From positions 1 through 8,371 of the forward strand of contig BNUG01000074.1 of NCBI GenBank assembly GCA_025997195.1: a stretch of 8,371 bases of DNA, given 5' to 3'. How positions within the stretch are numbered: the stretch's first letter is position 1; every line of letters starts with the position of its first letter. The DNA comes from Clostridia bacterium. Lineage in GTDB: Bacteria; Bacillota; Clostridia; Peptostreptococcales; Anaerovoracaceae. Below the pieces are notes generated by a model, which made no database searches, was not told the origin of the DNA, and saw nothing but the letters and a program-made list of their open reading frames with translations. The position numbers and the translations under genes are program-made. Positions 1-6,494 of the stretch are shown piece by piece.

Positions 1-18
1 ATATGAAATGGAGAAATC

Positions 19-1527
19 ATGCGTATAAGTAATGATATGCTTCGGCGTGGGTTGGCTGAGCAGGGCATCGAAGTCACCGTATTCGGCAATGTGGATGGGA
101 TCCTGTCGTTGTCGCAAGTCCTGTTCGCGCGTCCCGGAGAACTTTTTGAAGATGGTTATATCTATATGCTTGACAGCGCTGAACGGAATACGATAAGCGC
201 AAAAGTACGGTCTGTCGCCATCATTGCCTCCGCCTACGACGTCGAACTGATCCGCGGATTTGAGGCGGTTTTTATTGCGGAAGAGGGCGCTTCGTTGATG
301 TTGCTGCACAATGCGGTACAAGGCGTTTTCGAAAAGTATGACCTTTGGAGTGATGCGCTTCGAGCCGCGCTCAACAAAGGATCGAACGTCCAGGAGATGA
401 TCGATATCGGCACAAGGGTCCTTGGGAATCCGCTGATACTGCAGGACAGCAATTTTTCTGTCATCGCCGTATCGAGCGCTTACGCGGGCAATCCGAAGCT
501 GGCGCCCATGCTCGATTCGAATCATGTACCCTATATGATGATGGCGGAACGCAGTAATTACGATCTTCCCGATGAAAGTTCTACGGTCATGCCTTTGCTG
601 ATCACCGGACGCCACGCACTCTATCAGAACATCTTTCAGCAGGGTCGTTTCCAATACCGGCTCCTCGTGCTCGAGATGGGAGAAGATTTCCATCCCAGCA
701 CGGCGACTCTTCTCGAATATATCTCAAATTATATACAGTTGGCGATTGGATTTGTCGTCGATGAATCCAAGGATGCGCAGGCTCTTCCGTTTGTTATGAA
801 GAGCATCTTGTCGGGCGAATACAAGGATATGGGGTTCATTGAACAGCGGCTTGGGGAGTTCGGCTGGCGGGGTGAACACAACTATATCTGTGCCAGAATC
901 TATGCGGAACTTGCCGATTACCGCAATCGCACGATGCGGTTTATGAGCGACCGGCTTGGCGTCATCTTCCCGGAAGCCTGTATTTTTGAATACGAAAACG
1001 GCATTGCGGCGTTCTTTAACCTGTCAAAGTCCAGTTTCGGCTCCGTTAATATCGAAAAATCGATGAAGAGTTTTCTTCAGGATAACAATATGAAGGCAGG
1101 CCTGTCGATCGAATTTTCCGGTTTCGTCTATCTGCGGCAATACTATCTGCAGGCGGGTGTCGCACTCCGGCTTGGCCCCAAGATCAAGCCTTACCAGTGG
1201 CTGCATCGTTTTGCGGATGTGCGCGAACTCTTCATCCTGGAAAGCTGCACAGAAAAACTGCCGGCACGCATGATTTGCGAGCAAGGCCTGCTCAAACTGC
1301 GCGAATATGACGATCAGCACCATCAGGATCTCTACCATACGCTGTACGTCTATCTGAAATGCAGCCGTAAGGCACAAGCCGCCGCACGCGAACTCTTTAT
1401 TCACCGCTCGACTTTCCTATACCGCCTCGACCGTATCCGTGAAATCATGGGACCGGGCTTTGAGAGCGAGGGAAGCGAGTGGTATCTGCTTCTGTCCTAC
1501 AAGCTGCTGGAATCCGGGGAACGGTAA
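19..1527 (+). CDS. PucR/CdaR-like transcriptional regulator
   Basis: A 502-residue protein that looks like a PucR-family DNA-binding regulator. The recognisable part is the C-terminus, about residues 437-477, where a helix-turn-helix of the PucR C-terminal type is visible (LYHTLYVYLKC, then AARELFIHRSTFLYRLDRI). This sits at the very end of the protein, as in the family. The roughly 430 residues before it should form the sensory part, including a GGDEF-like middle region as in CdaR relatives; I cannot name its ligand. There is no signal peptide or membrane segment. The start is secure: an in-frame TGA lies at 4-6, and GGAGA at 10-14 precedes the ATG. The gene is therefore complete, but its promoter lies outside the window. 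It ends 3 bases from the convergent cooT gene. Control of the neighbouring nickel and CODH/ACS genes is inferred from position only. Confidence 0.85.
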   Translation: MRISNDMLRRGLAEQGIEVTVFGNVDGILSLSQVLFARPGELFEDGYIYMLDSAERNTISAKVRSVAIIASAYDVELIRGFEAVFIAEEGASLMLLHNAVQGVFEKYDLWSDALRAALNKGSNVQEMIDIGTRVLGNPLILQDSNFSVIAVSSAYAGNPKLAPMLDSNHVPYMMMAERSNYDLPDESSTVMPLLITGRHALYQNIFQQGRFQYRLLVLEMGEDFHPSTATLLEYISNYIQLAIGFVVDESKDAQALPFVMKSILSGEYKDMGFIEQRLGEFGWRGEHNYICARIYAELADYRNRTMRFMSDRLGVIFPEACIFEYENGIAAFFNLSKSSFGSVNIEKSMKSFLQDNNMKAGLSIEFSGFVYLRQYYLQAGVALRLGPKIKPYQWLHRFADVRELFILESCTEKLPARMICEQGLLKLREYDDQHHQDLYHTLYVYLKCSRKAQAAARELFIHRSTFLYRLDRIREIMGPGFESEGSEWYLLLSYKLLESGER

Positions 1528-1530
1528 AAC

Positions 1531-1722
1531 TTATATCGGCTCGATCAATACGATATTGTTGATTAAATCAACCGAATGGATGGTGCCGGGGATCTCTTTC
1601 ATTTCGCCGGTGATGTCATAGAGGCGGATTTGAGGTCCGTTCACGTCGATGTGCGTGACGTATTCGAGAATCATGGTCTCGGGGTCAGGGGCGCTTCCGG
1701 CATAGACTGTTGATAAGCACAT
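1531..1722 (-). CDS. cooT: CooT-family small nickel-binding protein
   Basis: A 63-residue protein beginning MCLSTVY, the start typical of the CooT family (formerly annotated as putative RNA-binding proteins). In Rhodospirillum rubrum CooT, the cysteine directly after the initiator methionine is needed for nickel binding by the dimer; here it is Cys2. The rest is a short all-beta pattern (ILEYVTHIDV, IRLYDITGE, IHSVDLINNIVLIE), as expected for this fold. A GGAG ribosome binding site lies about 8 bases before the ATG (plus-strand complement near 1731-1734). It is the second gene of a leftward unit, 43 bases after the His-rich gene, and sits near the CODH/ACS operon, which supports a role in supplying nickel to CODH or ACS maturation. 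It converges with the PucR-type gene with only 3 bases between the stop codons. Confidence 0.85.
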   Translation of the reverse strand: MCLSTVYAGSAPDPETMILEYVTHIDVNGPQIRLYDITGEMKEIPGTIHSVDLINNIVLIEPI

Positions 1723-1765
1723 AGTGATTGCTCCTTTTTGTATGATAAGACAGAATAATGGTTCC

Positions 1766-2008
1766 CTACAATTTGTCTAAAGCTGCGTGAATTTTCTCAT
1801 TTCCGGCCTCGTAGAGGGCGATGGATTCGCGAAGCAGCGCGGCTGCTTCGAACCGGGATTCGCTTTCCAGTTTTTCGGCGAGGGATTTGGCCTCCGCAAC
1901 ATGCTGGGTGTTGTGGTCAAGCGTGAAGCGCAGGAGCAATTTTGATTTGTCGGTTGCGTTCGTCTCCCCGTGGGCTGAGCCGTGCGCGTGGTCATGTCCG
2001 TCATGCAC
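1766..2008 (-). CDS. small His-rich putative metal-handling protein
   Basis: An 80-residue cytosolic protein with a GTG start, supported by AAAGGAGG (complement of 2016-2023) 7 bases upstream. The N-terminus is a histidine cluster (His2, 5, 7, 9 and 13 in MHDGHDHAHGSAHG). Residues 21-80 look like two amphipathic helices rich in Ala, Glu and Leu, with His32 and His36 in a DHNTQH motif and His74 near the end. There is no cysteine. The pattern resembles the short His-tailed helical-hairpin proteins found beside nickel and CODH genes in anaerobes; I recall such a family under a DUF name but cannot confirm membership. It is not obviously CooJ, whose His-rich part is C-terminal. Being first in a unit with cooT, a nickel storage or chaperone role is a reasonable inference; zinc or cobalt are alternatives. 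Confidence 0.75.
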   Translation of the reverse strand: MHDGHDHAHGSAHGETNATDKSKLLLRFTLDHNTQHVAEAKSLAEKLESESRFEAAALLRESIALYEAGNEKIHAALDKL

Positions 2009-2015
2009 GATGATA

Positions 2016-2023
2016 CCTCCTTT
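2016..2023 (-). promoter_or_regulatory. RBS deciding the GTG start of the His-rich gene
   Basis: The plus strand reads CCTCCTTT, so the minus strand carries AAAGGAGG 7 bases before a GTG at 2008-2006. No in-frame ATG is better placed, so GTG is taken as the initiator. Confidence 0.7.
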
Positions 2024-2045
2024 GTATTGTTGTTTTCCTAAAAAT

Positions 2046-2051
2046 ATTCTA
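2046..2051 (-). promoter_or_regulatory. candidate -10 element for the leftward His-rich/cooT unit
   Basis: The minus strand reads TAGAAT (5 of 6 matches to TATAAT). Transcription would start near 2039 and leave a leader of about 30 bases containing the ribosome binding site. The matching -35 region is weak (a GATACA-like hexamer), so the call is tentative. Confidence 0.35.
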
Positions 2052-2123
2052 TCATGGGGCTGGAAAATGTATCTCCTACGTTTTGTATGAAGGGGCGGGG
2101 CGCTTATCCGATATTAAGTCGTA

Positions 2124-2153
2124 TTGTAGCAGGATGAGCGTGCTTGTTATAAT
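2124..2153 (+). promoter_or_regulatory. extended -10 promoter of the methyltransferase-CODH/ACS operon
   Basis: A perfect TATAAT lies at 2148-2153, preceded by TGT at 2145-2147, which forms an extended -10. A poor -35 match (TTGTAG, 2124-2129) lies 18 bases upstream. Transcription would start around 2160, leaving about 40 bases of leader ending in an AGGAGG ribosome binding site at 2190-2195. A strong -10 with a weak -35 suits activator dependence, but that is inference. Confidence 0.6.
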
Positions 2154-2200
2154 AATGGAAGAATTTATCTGCGTTTAATGGGAGAAATAAGGAGGAGTGC

Positions 2201-3010
2201 ATGATCATTATTGGTGAAAAAATCAACGGATTCATTCCAAGGACGCTTCAGGCCATCGAAGAGAAGGATGAGAAATATATTCGTGAGATCGCGAAGAGCC
2301 AAACAGAGTACGGCGCCGATTATTTAGACGTTTGCGCCGGTACGGCACCGGAGATCGAACGTGACACCCTGAAATGGCTGATCGATATCGTCCAGGATAC
2401 CGTCGACACGCCGCTTTGTCTGGACTCCAGTGATGTAAATGTTCTTCTGGATGTGATCCCGCTTGCGAAAAAACCAGGCCTCCTCAATTCCATTTCCGGA
2501 GAGACGGGAAAATGCGAGGCAATCCTTCCGGTCATTCAAGGTACGACGTGGAACGTTGTCGTGCTGACCTGCGACCAAACCGGCATCCAGACAGATCCCA
2601 AAGTCAAGTTTTCCATCGCGGAAACGCTGATCGCGAAGGCCGAAGAATATGACATCGCGCAGGAACGCCTTTTCATCGATCCCCTCGTCACAACGCTGGC
2701 GACGCAACAGGACAGTCTGCTTTCCTTCAATGAAGCGGTGCGTCTGATCAAGGCCGGCTATCCAAAAGTCCACATCACCAGCGGCCTGTCCAATATCAGC
2801 TTTGGGATGCCGTTCCGCAAGGCGATCAACACACAGTTCCTTGCGCTTGCGATGAGCGCCGGTATGGACAGCGCAATCATGGATCCGACGTCGGCGGATA
2901 TGCGCGCAACGCTCTACGCAACGGACGCGCTGCTCGGCAATGATGAATATACGATGAATTATCTGACGGCTTTCCGCAATGGATTGATCGGTCCGGCAAA
3001 GAAAGCGTGA
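2201..3010 (+). CDS. methyltetrahydrofolate:corrinoid-protein methyltransferase (MtgA/AcsE family)
   Basis: A 269-residue TIM-barrel pterin-binding protein that moves a methyl group between methyl-tetrahydrofolate and the cobalt of a corrinoid protein. The start MIIIGEKING is characteristic of the family. Residues matching the folate-binding positions of Moorella AcsE are present: Asp75 (LCLDSS), Asn96 (LLNSIS), Asp160 (FIDPL) and Asn198 (GLSNIS). Length is normal. From remembered family sequences, the C-terminal half (GMDSAIMDPT, ATDALLGNDEY, then GPAKK) is closer to the MtgA-type enzymes of methylotrophic demethylation systems than to canonical AcsE; this needs a tree. The ATG has an excellent AGGAGG (2190-2195). 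The gene leads the operon and its TGA overlaps the start of the corrinoid-protein gene, so the two are probably made together and act as a pair. Confidence 0.88.
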   Translation: MIIIGEKINGFIPRTLQAIEEKDEKYIREIAKSQTEYGADYLDVCAGTAPEIERDTLKWLIDIVQDTVDTPLCLDSSDVNVLLDVIPLAKKPGLLNSISGETGKCEAILPVIQGTTWNVVVLTCDQTGIQTDPKVKFSIAETLIAKAEEYDIAQERLFIDPLVTTLATQQDSLLSFNEAVRLIKAGYPKVHITSGLSNISFGMPFRKAINTQFLALAMSAGMDSAIMDPTSADMRATLYATDALLGNDEYTMNYLTAFRNGLIGPAKKA

Positions 3011-3660
3011 TTGAAACAGAGAATCTCAAGATCGCCGTCGGCGAGCTCGATGAGGAGCGCGTTAACGCTTTTCTCGATGCGTCCCTTGCTTTTTCGCCGA
3101 CAGAAGAGGACGCGAGGGCGGTACTTGCCGCCTACCAGGCGGGCATGGACATCGTGGGCGAGCGCTTTGAACAAGGACGTTATTTTGTCGGAGATCTTGT
3201 GTTCGCAGGGTCGCTGTTTGCGGCGGCGGTCGAGAAATTAAAACCGCTTCTCGGCTTTAGCGGCGGAGAAGGACGGATCGGAATGGTGATTTTGGGTACC
3301 GTAGAAGGAGATATCCATTTCATCGGGAAAAATTTGTTCAAAACCATGCTGGAGGCCGCGAGTTTTCATGTGATCGATATCGGTATCGATCAGCCGCCAA
3401 AAGCGTTTGCGGATGCTGCTGTCAGGTACCAAGCGGATATCGTCGGACTGTCGGGACTGTTGACAACCGCGGTAGATTCGATGCGGGACACGGTAGAAGC
3501 GCTGAAAGCGGCGGGGATACGCCGTAAGGTGAAGGTCATCCTTGGCGGCAGTATCGTGACAGAAGCAATTTGTACCTATGCGGGCGCCGATGACTGGAGC
3601 CGAAACGCCTACGAAGGCGTTGGAAAATGCCGCAACTGGATGCGTGCGAAAACACGCTGA
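3007..3660 (+). CDS. stand-alone corrinoid (B12-binding) methyl-carrier protein
   Basis: A 217-residue cobalamin protein of the MtgC/MtaC type. Residues 1-88 form the helical cap domain (SPTEEDARAVLAAYQAGMDI, then VGDLVFAGSLF), and residues 89-217 form the Rossmann-like B12 domain. The cobalt-ligating motif DxHxxG is Asp102-x-His104-x-x-Gly107, followed by the SxL motif (Ser149-Leu151) and the GG motif (Gly180-181). The Asp-His-Ser relay known from MetH is therefore intact. A Phe follows the ligand His where Asp is common. The start is GTG at 3007; its last two bases form the TGA of the methyltransferase gene (GTGA, 4-base overlap). There is no strong separate ribosome binding site, so translational coupling is likely. 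It should carry a methyl group for the upstream enzyme. It is not the large or small subunit of the corrinoid iron-sulfur protein (AcsC/AcsD). Confidence 0.88.
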   Translation: MIETENLKIAVGELDEERVNAFLDASLAFSPTEEDARAVLAAYQAGMDIVGERFEQGRYFVGDLVFAGSLFAAAVEKLKPLLGFSGGEGRIGMVILGTVEGDIHFIGKNLFKTMLEAASFHVIDIGIDQPPKAFADAAVRYQADIVGLSGLLTTAVDSMRDTVEALKAAGIRRKVKVILGGSIVTEAICTYAGADDWSRNAYEGVGKCRNWMRAKTR

Positions 3661-3682
3661 GGATATAGAAAGGAGGCGCCTG

Positions 3683-4456
3683 ATGGCTTATACGATCGCG
3701 ATCGCGGGCAAAGGCGGAACCGGCAAGACCACGTTGACCGGCCTGCTCATTCGCTATTTGGCGGCGAAGGGCAAGGTGCCGATTCTGGCCGTTGATGCCG
3801 ATGCCAATGCCAACCTCAACGAAGTGCTCGGTGTGGAAGTCGAAAAGACCCTTGGTGAACTGCGCGAGAGCATCCGGGGCGGCGAGTATGCCAAGAAAGA
3901 TCCGATCCCCGATACGATGACCAAGCAGGATTATCTGGCGATGAATTTCCAAGACGCGATCACGGAGGAGGACGCTTATGACCTGCTCGTGATGGGGCGT
4001 ACGCAGGGAGAAGGCTGTTATTGTTTTGTCAACGGGCTGCTGAAAGCGCATTTGCAGCGCTTTTCGAACAATTACAAATATGTGGTCGTTGATAATGAGG
4101 CCGGCATGGAACATATCTCCAGAGGGGTGCTTCCGGGCATCGACCTCATTTTGATTGTGAGCGACTGTTCGCGGCGCGGGGTGCAGGCGGCGGCGCGCAT
4201 CAAGGAATTGGTCGGCGAACTGGATATGCGGGTGGCGGATGGCGTCAAACTCATCATCAACAAGGCACCCCGCGGCGAGTTGAATGAGGGAATTACAGAA
4301 GAAATCGAGAAACATGACTTTGATTTGGCGGGCGTGGTTCCGGCGGATGAATTGGTCTATGAATATGATTCCAATGGTACGCCGACGAGCCGGCTGCCGG
4401 AGAGCAGCCCGGCGCGCGCGGCGATGATGGAGATATATGAAAGGATTATCAAATAA
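3683..4456 (+). CDS. acsF: AcsF/CooC-type nickel-insertion P-loop ATPase
   Basis: A 257-residue MinD/ParA-like ATPase of the CooC/AcsF family, which uses ATP to help deliver nickel to CODH or ACS. The deviant Walker A is GKGGTGKTT (residues 9-17) with the first lysine conserved, followed by VDADANANL (37-45). The family CxC metal site is Cys112-Tyr-Cys114 in GEGCYCFVN, and DNEAGMEH (137-144) is the Walker B/switch region. The MAYTIAIAGKGGTGKTT start and GCYC region fit the AcsF/CooC3 branch better than CooC1, but this rests on remembered family patterns. The frame is open back to 3578, but AGGAGG at 3671-3676 lies 6 bases before the ATG at 3683, and residues upstream of it would overlap the corrinoid-protein gene and match nothing. 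It lies 22 bases after that gene. Confidence 0.82.
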   Translation: MAYTIAIAGKGGTGKTTLTGLLIRYLAAKGKVPILAVDADANANLNEVLGVEVEKTLGELRESIRGGEYAKKDPIPDTMTKQDYLAMNFQDAITEEDAYDLLVMGRTQGEGCYCFVNGLLKAHLQRFSNNYKYVVVDNEAGMEHISRGVLPGIDLILIVSDCSRRGVQAAARIKELVGELDMRVADGVKLIINKAPRGELNEGITEEIEKHDFDLAGVVPADELVYEYDSNGTPTSRLPESSPARAAMMEIYERIIK

Positions 4457-4457
4457 T

Positions 4458-4484
4458 GAGATTCCCGCCTTTGCGGGAATGACA
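4458..4484. repeat. REP-like palindrome, copy 1
   Basis: A perfect 8-bp stem, ATTCCCGC (4461-4468) and GCGGGAAT (4473-4480), with a CTTT loop, framed by GAG before and GACA after. It starts 1 base after the acsF stop codon. There is no T-run, so it is not a rho-independent terminator. The minus strand reads GTCATTCCCGC, a form familiar from dispersed REP-type repeats. It is nearly identical to copy 3 at 7272-7298, differing only in the last base of the loop. Confidence 0.8.
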
Positions 4485-4514
4485 AGGTGACAGAATGAGA
4501 GAGAGGAGACATCG

Positions 4515-6425
4515 ATGAAAGAACTGCAAGAATTCACAACTGTTGAGGAAATGGAGGCCGATACCGCCAAGCTGAAGGAGATCGCCTGCGAACTTTGCGT
4601 GGAAACTTACGAAGAACGTAAGAACTCGCAGCAGCCGCAGTGCAAATTCGGCGAAGACGGCGTTTGCTGCCGCATTTGCTCGATGGGTCCTTGCCGTATC
4701 ACGCCGAAGGCGCCGTACGGCATTTGCGGCGCGGATGCGCACGCGATCGCAGGCCGGAATTATCTGCGCATGGCGGCTTCCGGCAGCGCCTGTCACTCGG
4801 ATCATGCGCGTGAGATCGCACATATCCTGCATAAGACGAGCGAAGCCGGACCGTTTACGATCAAAAATCCGGACAAACTCATCGCCAACGCGCGGGAGTG
4901 GGGCATTGAAACCGAAGGCCGCGACCTCTACGACATCGCCCATGAAGTGGCCGAAGTCGGCCTGATGGAATTTGGCAAGCCCTTTGGGACACTCCGGTAT
5001 TTGAGCCGCGCTACGGAAGAGCGGCAAAAGGTTTGGGAAGAGCAGGAAATCGCGCCCCGCGCCATCGACCGCGAGGTCGCCACGTCCCTGCATATGACGA
5101 ATATGGGCAATACGGCAGACGCCGCTGTCCTCGTGCGCCAGAGCCTGCGCGTCGGCATGGCCGACGGCTGGGGTGGTTCCATGATGGGAACGGATTTCAC
5201 GGATATTTTGTTCGGCACACCGACCGTGCGCGAAACCGTCGCCAATCTGGGCGTTCTCGAGGAAAACCAGGTCAATATCATCGTGCACGGCCACGATCCT
5301 TCGTTCTCTGAAATGCTCGTGCTCGCGTCTGAAAGCAAGGACGTCGTCGATTACGCGAAAGAAAAGGGCGCGCAGGGAATCAATATCGTGGGGCTTTGCT
5401 GCACGGCCAATGAGGCGACGATGCGTCACGGTATTCGCATGGCGGGCAATTTCCTGCAGCAGGAAAACGTTCTCCTGACCGGCGCGGTCGAAATGATGTG
5501 CGTCGATGTGCAGTGCATTTTCCCGGCGCTCGGCAGGCTCCAGGAATGTTTCCATACAAAATTCATCACGAGTTCCCCGATCTGCCGCATCCCCGGCTCG
5601 ACCTATGTGGAGTTCTCGGCGGAAGACGCGGAACACGCTTTTGAAAAAGCCAAGACCCTCGTGCGCGAAGCCATTGACAATTACGAAAACCGCGACCGGG
5701 CAAAGGTATACATTCCGTCGCACACCCAGCCTGCTGTCGTCGGCTATCCGACCAATCAGGTCATTGCCGAACTCGACGGCGTTACGAACAGCCATTTGGA
5801 AGACGACCCGCGCGGCAGCTACAAACCGGCCATCGACGCCATCAAGAGCGGCGTCCTGCGCGGGGCGGTCGCCATGGTCGGCTGCAACAATCCTAAGGTG
5901 CGCGCCGATTATTCGCATATCGAGATCATGAAGGAACTGATCGCTAACGACGTCCTCATCGTAGCTTCCGGGTGCGCGGCGCAAGCGGCGGCGAAAGCCG
6001 GTCTGATGCGCCTCGACGCCAAAGAACTGTGCGGTGCCGGTCTAAGGCGCGTTTGCACACTCGTTGGTATCCCGCCGGTTCTGCATATGGGCGCCTGTGT
6101 GGACATCAGCCGCATGATGTTGCTTGTTACGGGCATTGCGAAGGACTGGAATGTCGATACGACGCAGCTTCCCATCGTCGGCTGTGCGCCGGAGTGGATG
6201 AGCGAAAAAGCCGTAGCCATCGCGAATTATGTTGTGAGCACGGGCATTGATGTTTATCTCGGCATCGAACCGCAGGTCAAAGGTTCGGCACAGATGATGG
6301 AACTGATCACGGAAGGGACGCGCGAGATCTGCGGCGCCGGTTATATCATCAACAAAGATCCGCACGAACTGGTGCAGTCGATGATCGCCGGCATTGAGCG
6401 CAAGCGCGATCTGCTGGGGATATAG
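4515..6425 (+). CDS. acsA: anaerobic CO dehydrogenase catalytic subunit (Ni-Fe-S)
   Basis: A 636-residue Ni-dependent CODH that interconverts CO and CO2 with electrons from ferredoxin; the length is typical of AcsA/CooS. The N-terminal cluster ligands are Cys43 and Cys51 (D-cluster) and Cys52, Cys55, Cys60 and Cys71 (B-cluster; GVCCRICSMGPCR). C-cluster ligands by family pattern are His260 (HGHDP), Cys296 (GLCCTANE), Cys334 (VDVQC), Cys457 (VGCNN), Cys487 (SGCAA) and Cys528 (MGACVD). The catalytic lysine is Lys565 (MSEKA). In the histidine series, His94, His97 and His103 are present but position 100 is Glu. GGAG at 4505-4508 sets the ATG. It lies between two nickel-insertion ATPase genes and just upstream of acsB, which points to the ACS-associated form (AcsA) making CO for acetyl-CoA synthesis rather than a stand-alone CooS. 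Confidence 0.95.
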   Translation: MKELQEFTTVEEMEADTAKLKEIACELCVETYEERKNSQQPQCKFGEDGVCCRICSMGPCRITPKAPYGICGADAHAIAGRNYLRMAASGSACHSDHAREIAHILHKTSEAGPFTIKNPDKLIANAREWGIETEGRDLYDIAHEVAEVGLMEFGKPFGTLRYLSRATEERQKVWEEQEIAPRAIDREVATSLHMTNMGNTADAAVLVRQSLRVGMADGWGGSMMGTDFTDILFGTPTVRETVANLGVLEENQVNIIVHGHDPSFSEMLVLASESKDVVDYAKEKGAQGINIVGLCCTANEATMRHGIRMAGNFLQQENVLLTGAVEMMCVDVQCIFPALGRLQECFHTKFITSSPICRIPGSTYVEFSAEDAEHAFEKAKTLVREAIDNYENRDRAKVYIPSHTQPAVVGYPTNQVIAELDGVTNSHLEDDPRGSYKPAIDAIKSGVLRGAVAMVGCNNPKVRADYSHIEIMKELIANDVLIVASGCAAQAAAKAGLMRLDAKELCGAGLRRVCTLVGIPPVLHMGACVDISRMMLLVTGIAKDWNVDTTQLPIVGCAPEWMSEKAVAIANYVVSTGIDVYLGIEPQVKGSAQMMELITEGTREICGAGYIINKDPHELVQSMIAGIERKRDLLGI

Positions 6426-6447
6426 CGGTATGACATCACAAAGGCAT

Positions 6448-6475
6448 GGATTGCGGGTCGGCGCCCGCAATGACA
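6448..6475. repeat. REP-like palindrome, copy 2 (variant stem)
   Basis: A perfect 8-bp stem, ATTGCGGG (6450-6457) and CCCGCAAT (6464-6471), around a TCGGCG loop, followed by GACA as in the other two copies. It lies in the 69-base acsA-cooC spacer. The outer GATT and AATGACA are shared with copies 1 and 3, while the inner stem differs. There is no T-run after it. Confidence 0.75.
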
Positions 6476-6494
6476 AAAGTGGGGTTGTAAGCAA

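Larger units (their letters stand above)
2009..2200. other. divergent intergenic region between the nickel unit and the CODH/ACS operon
   Basis: This 192-base stretch is AT-richer than the flanking genes and has no supportable gene. It holds the two outward-facing promoters and their ribosome binding sites. I see no long palindrome that would be a convincing operator and no cobalamin riboswitch: the rightward leader is only about 40 bases. A regulator binding here could control both units. Confidence 0.6.

Noticed and set aside
1558..1572. Palindrome GTTGATTAAATCAAC near the end of cooT as an operator or terminator
   Set aside because: It is short, lies in conserved cooT coding sequence, and has no following T-run, so chance plus coding constraint explains it.
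1777..2004. Alternative minus-strand frame overlapping the His-rich gene
   Set aside because: It is the out-of-frame shadow of the His-rich gene; the GTG-started frame has the ribosome binding site and the family-like helical body.
2155..2200. Cobalamin or other riboswitch before the corrinoid methyltransferase gene
   Set aside because: The leader downstream of the predicted start site is only about 40 bases and shows no conserved riboswitch elements.
3578..3682. Longer start for the AcsF-like protein (35 extra residues)
   Set aside because: The extension overlaps the corrinoid-protein gene, matches no family, and the ATG at 3683 has a strong, well-spaced AGGAGG.
4458..4492. Hairpin after acsF (and the two later ones) as rho-independent terminators
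   Set aside because: None is followed by a run of T, all lie inside what appears to be one operon, and they recur as near-identical repeats.
4449..5984. 511-codon open frame on the minus strand opposite acsA, and similar long antisense frames at 6042-7436 and 3536-4570
   Set aside because: They are shadows of strongly coding plus-strand genes with high-GC codon use, carry no recognisable domain, and their start regions lack ribosome binding sites.
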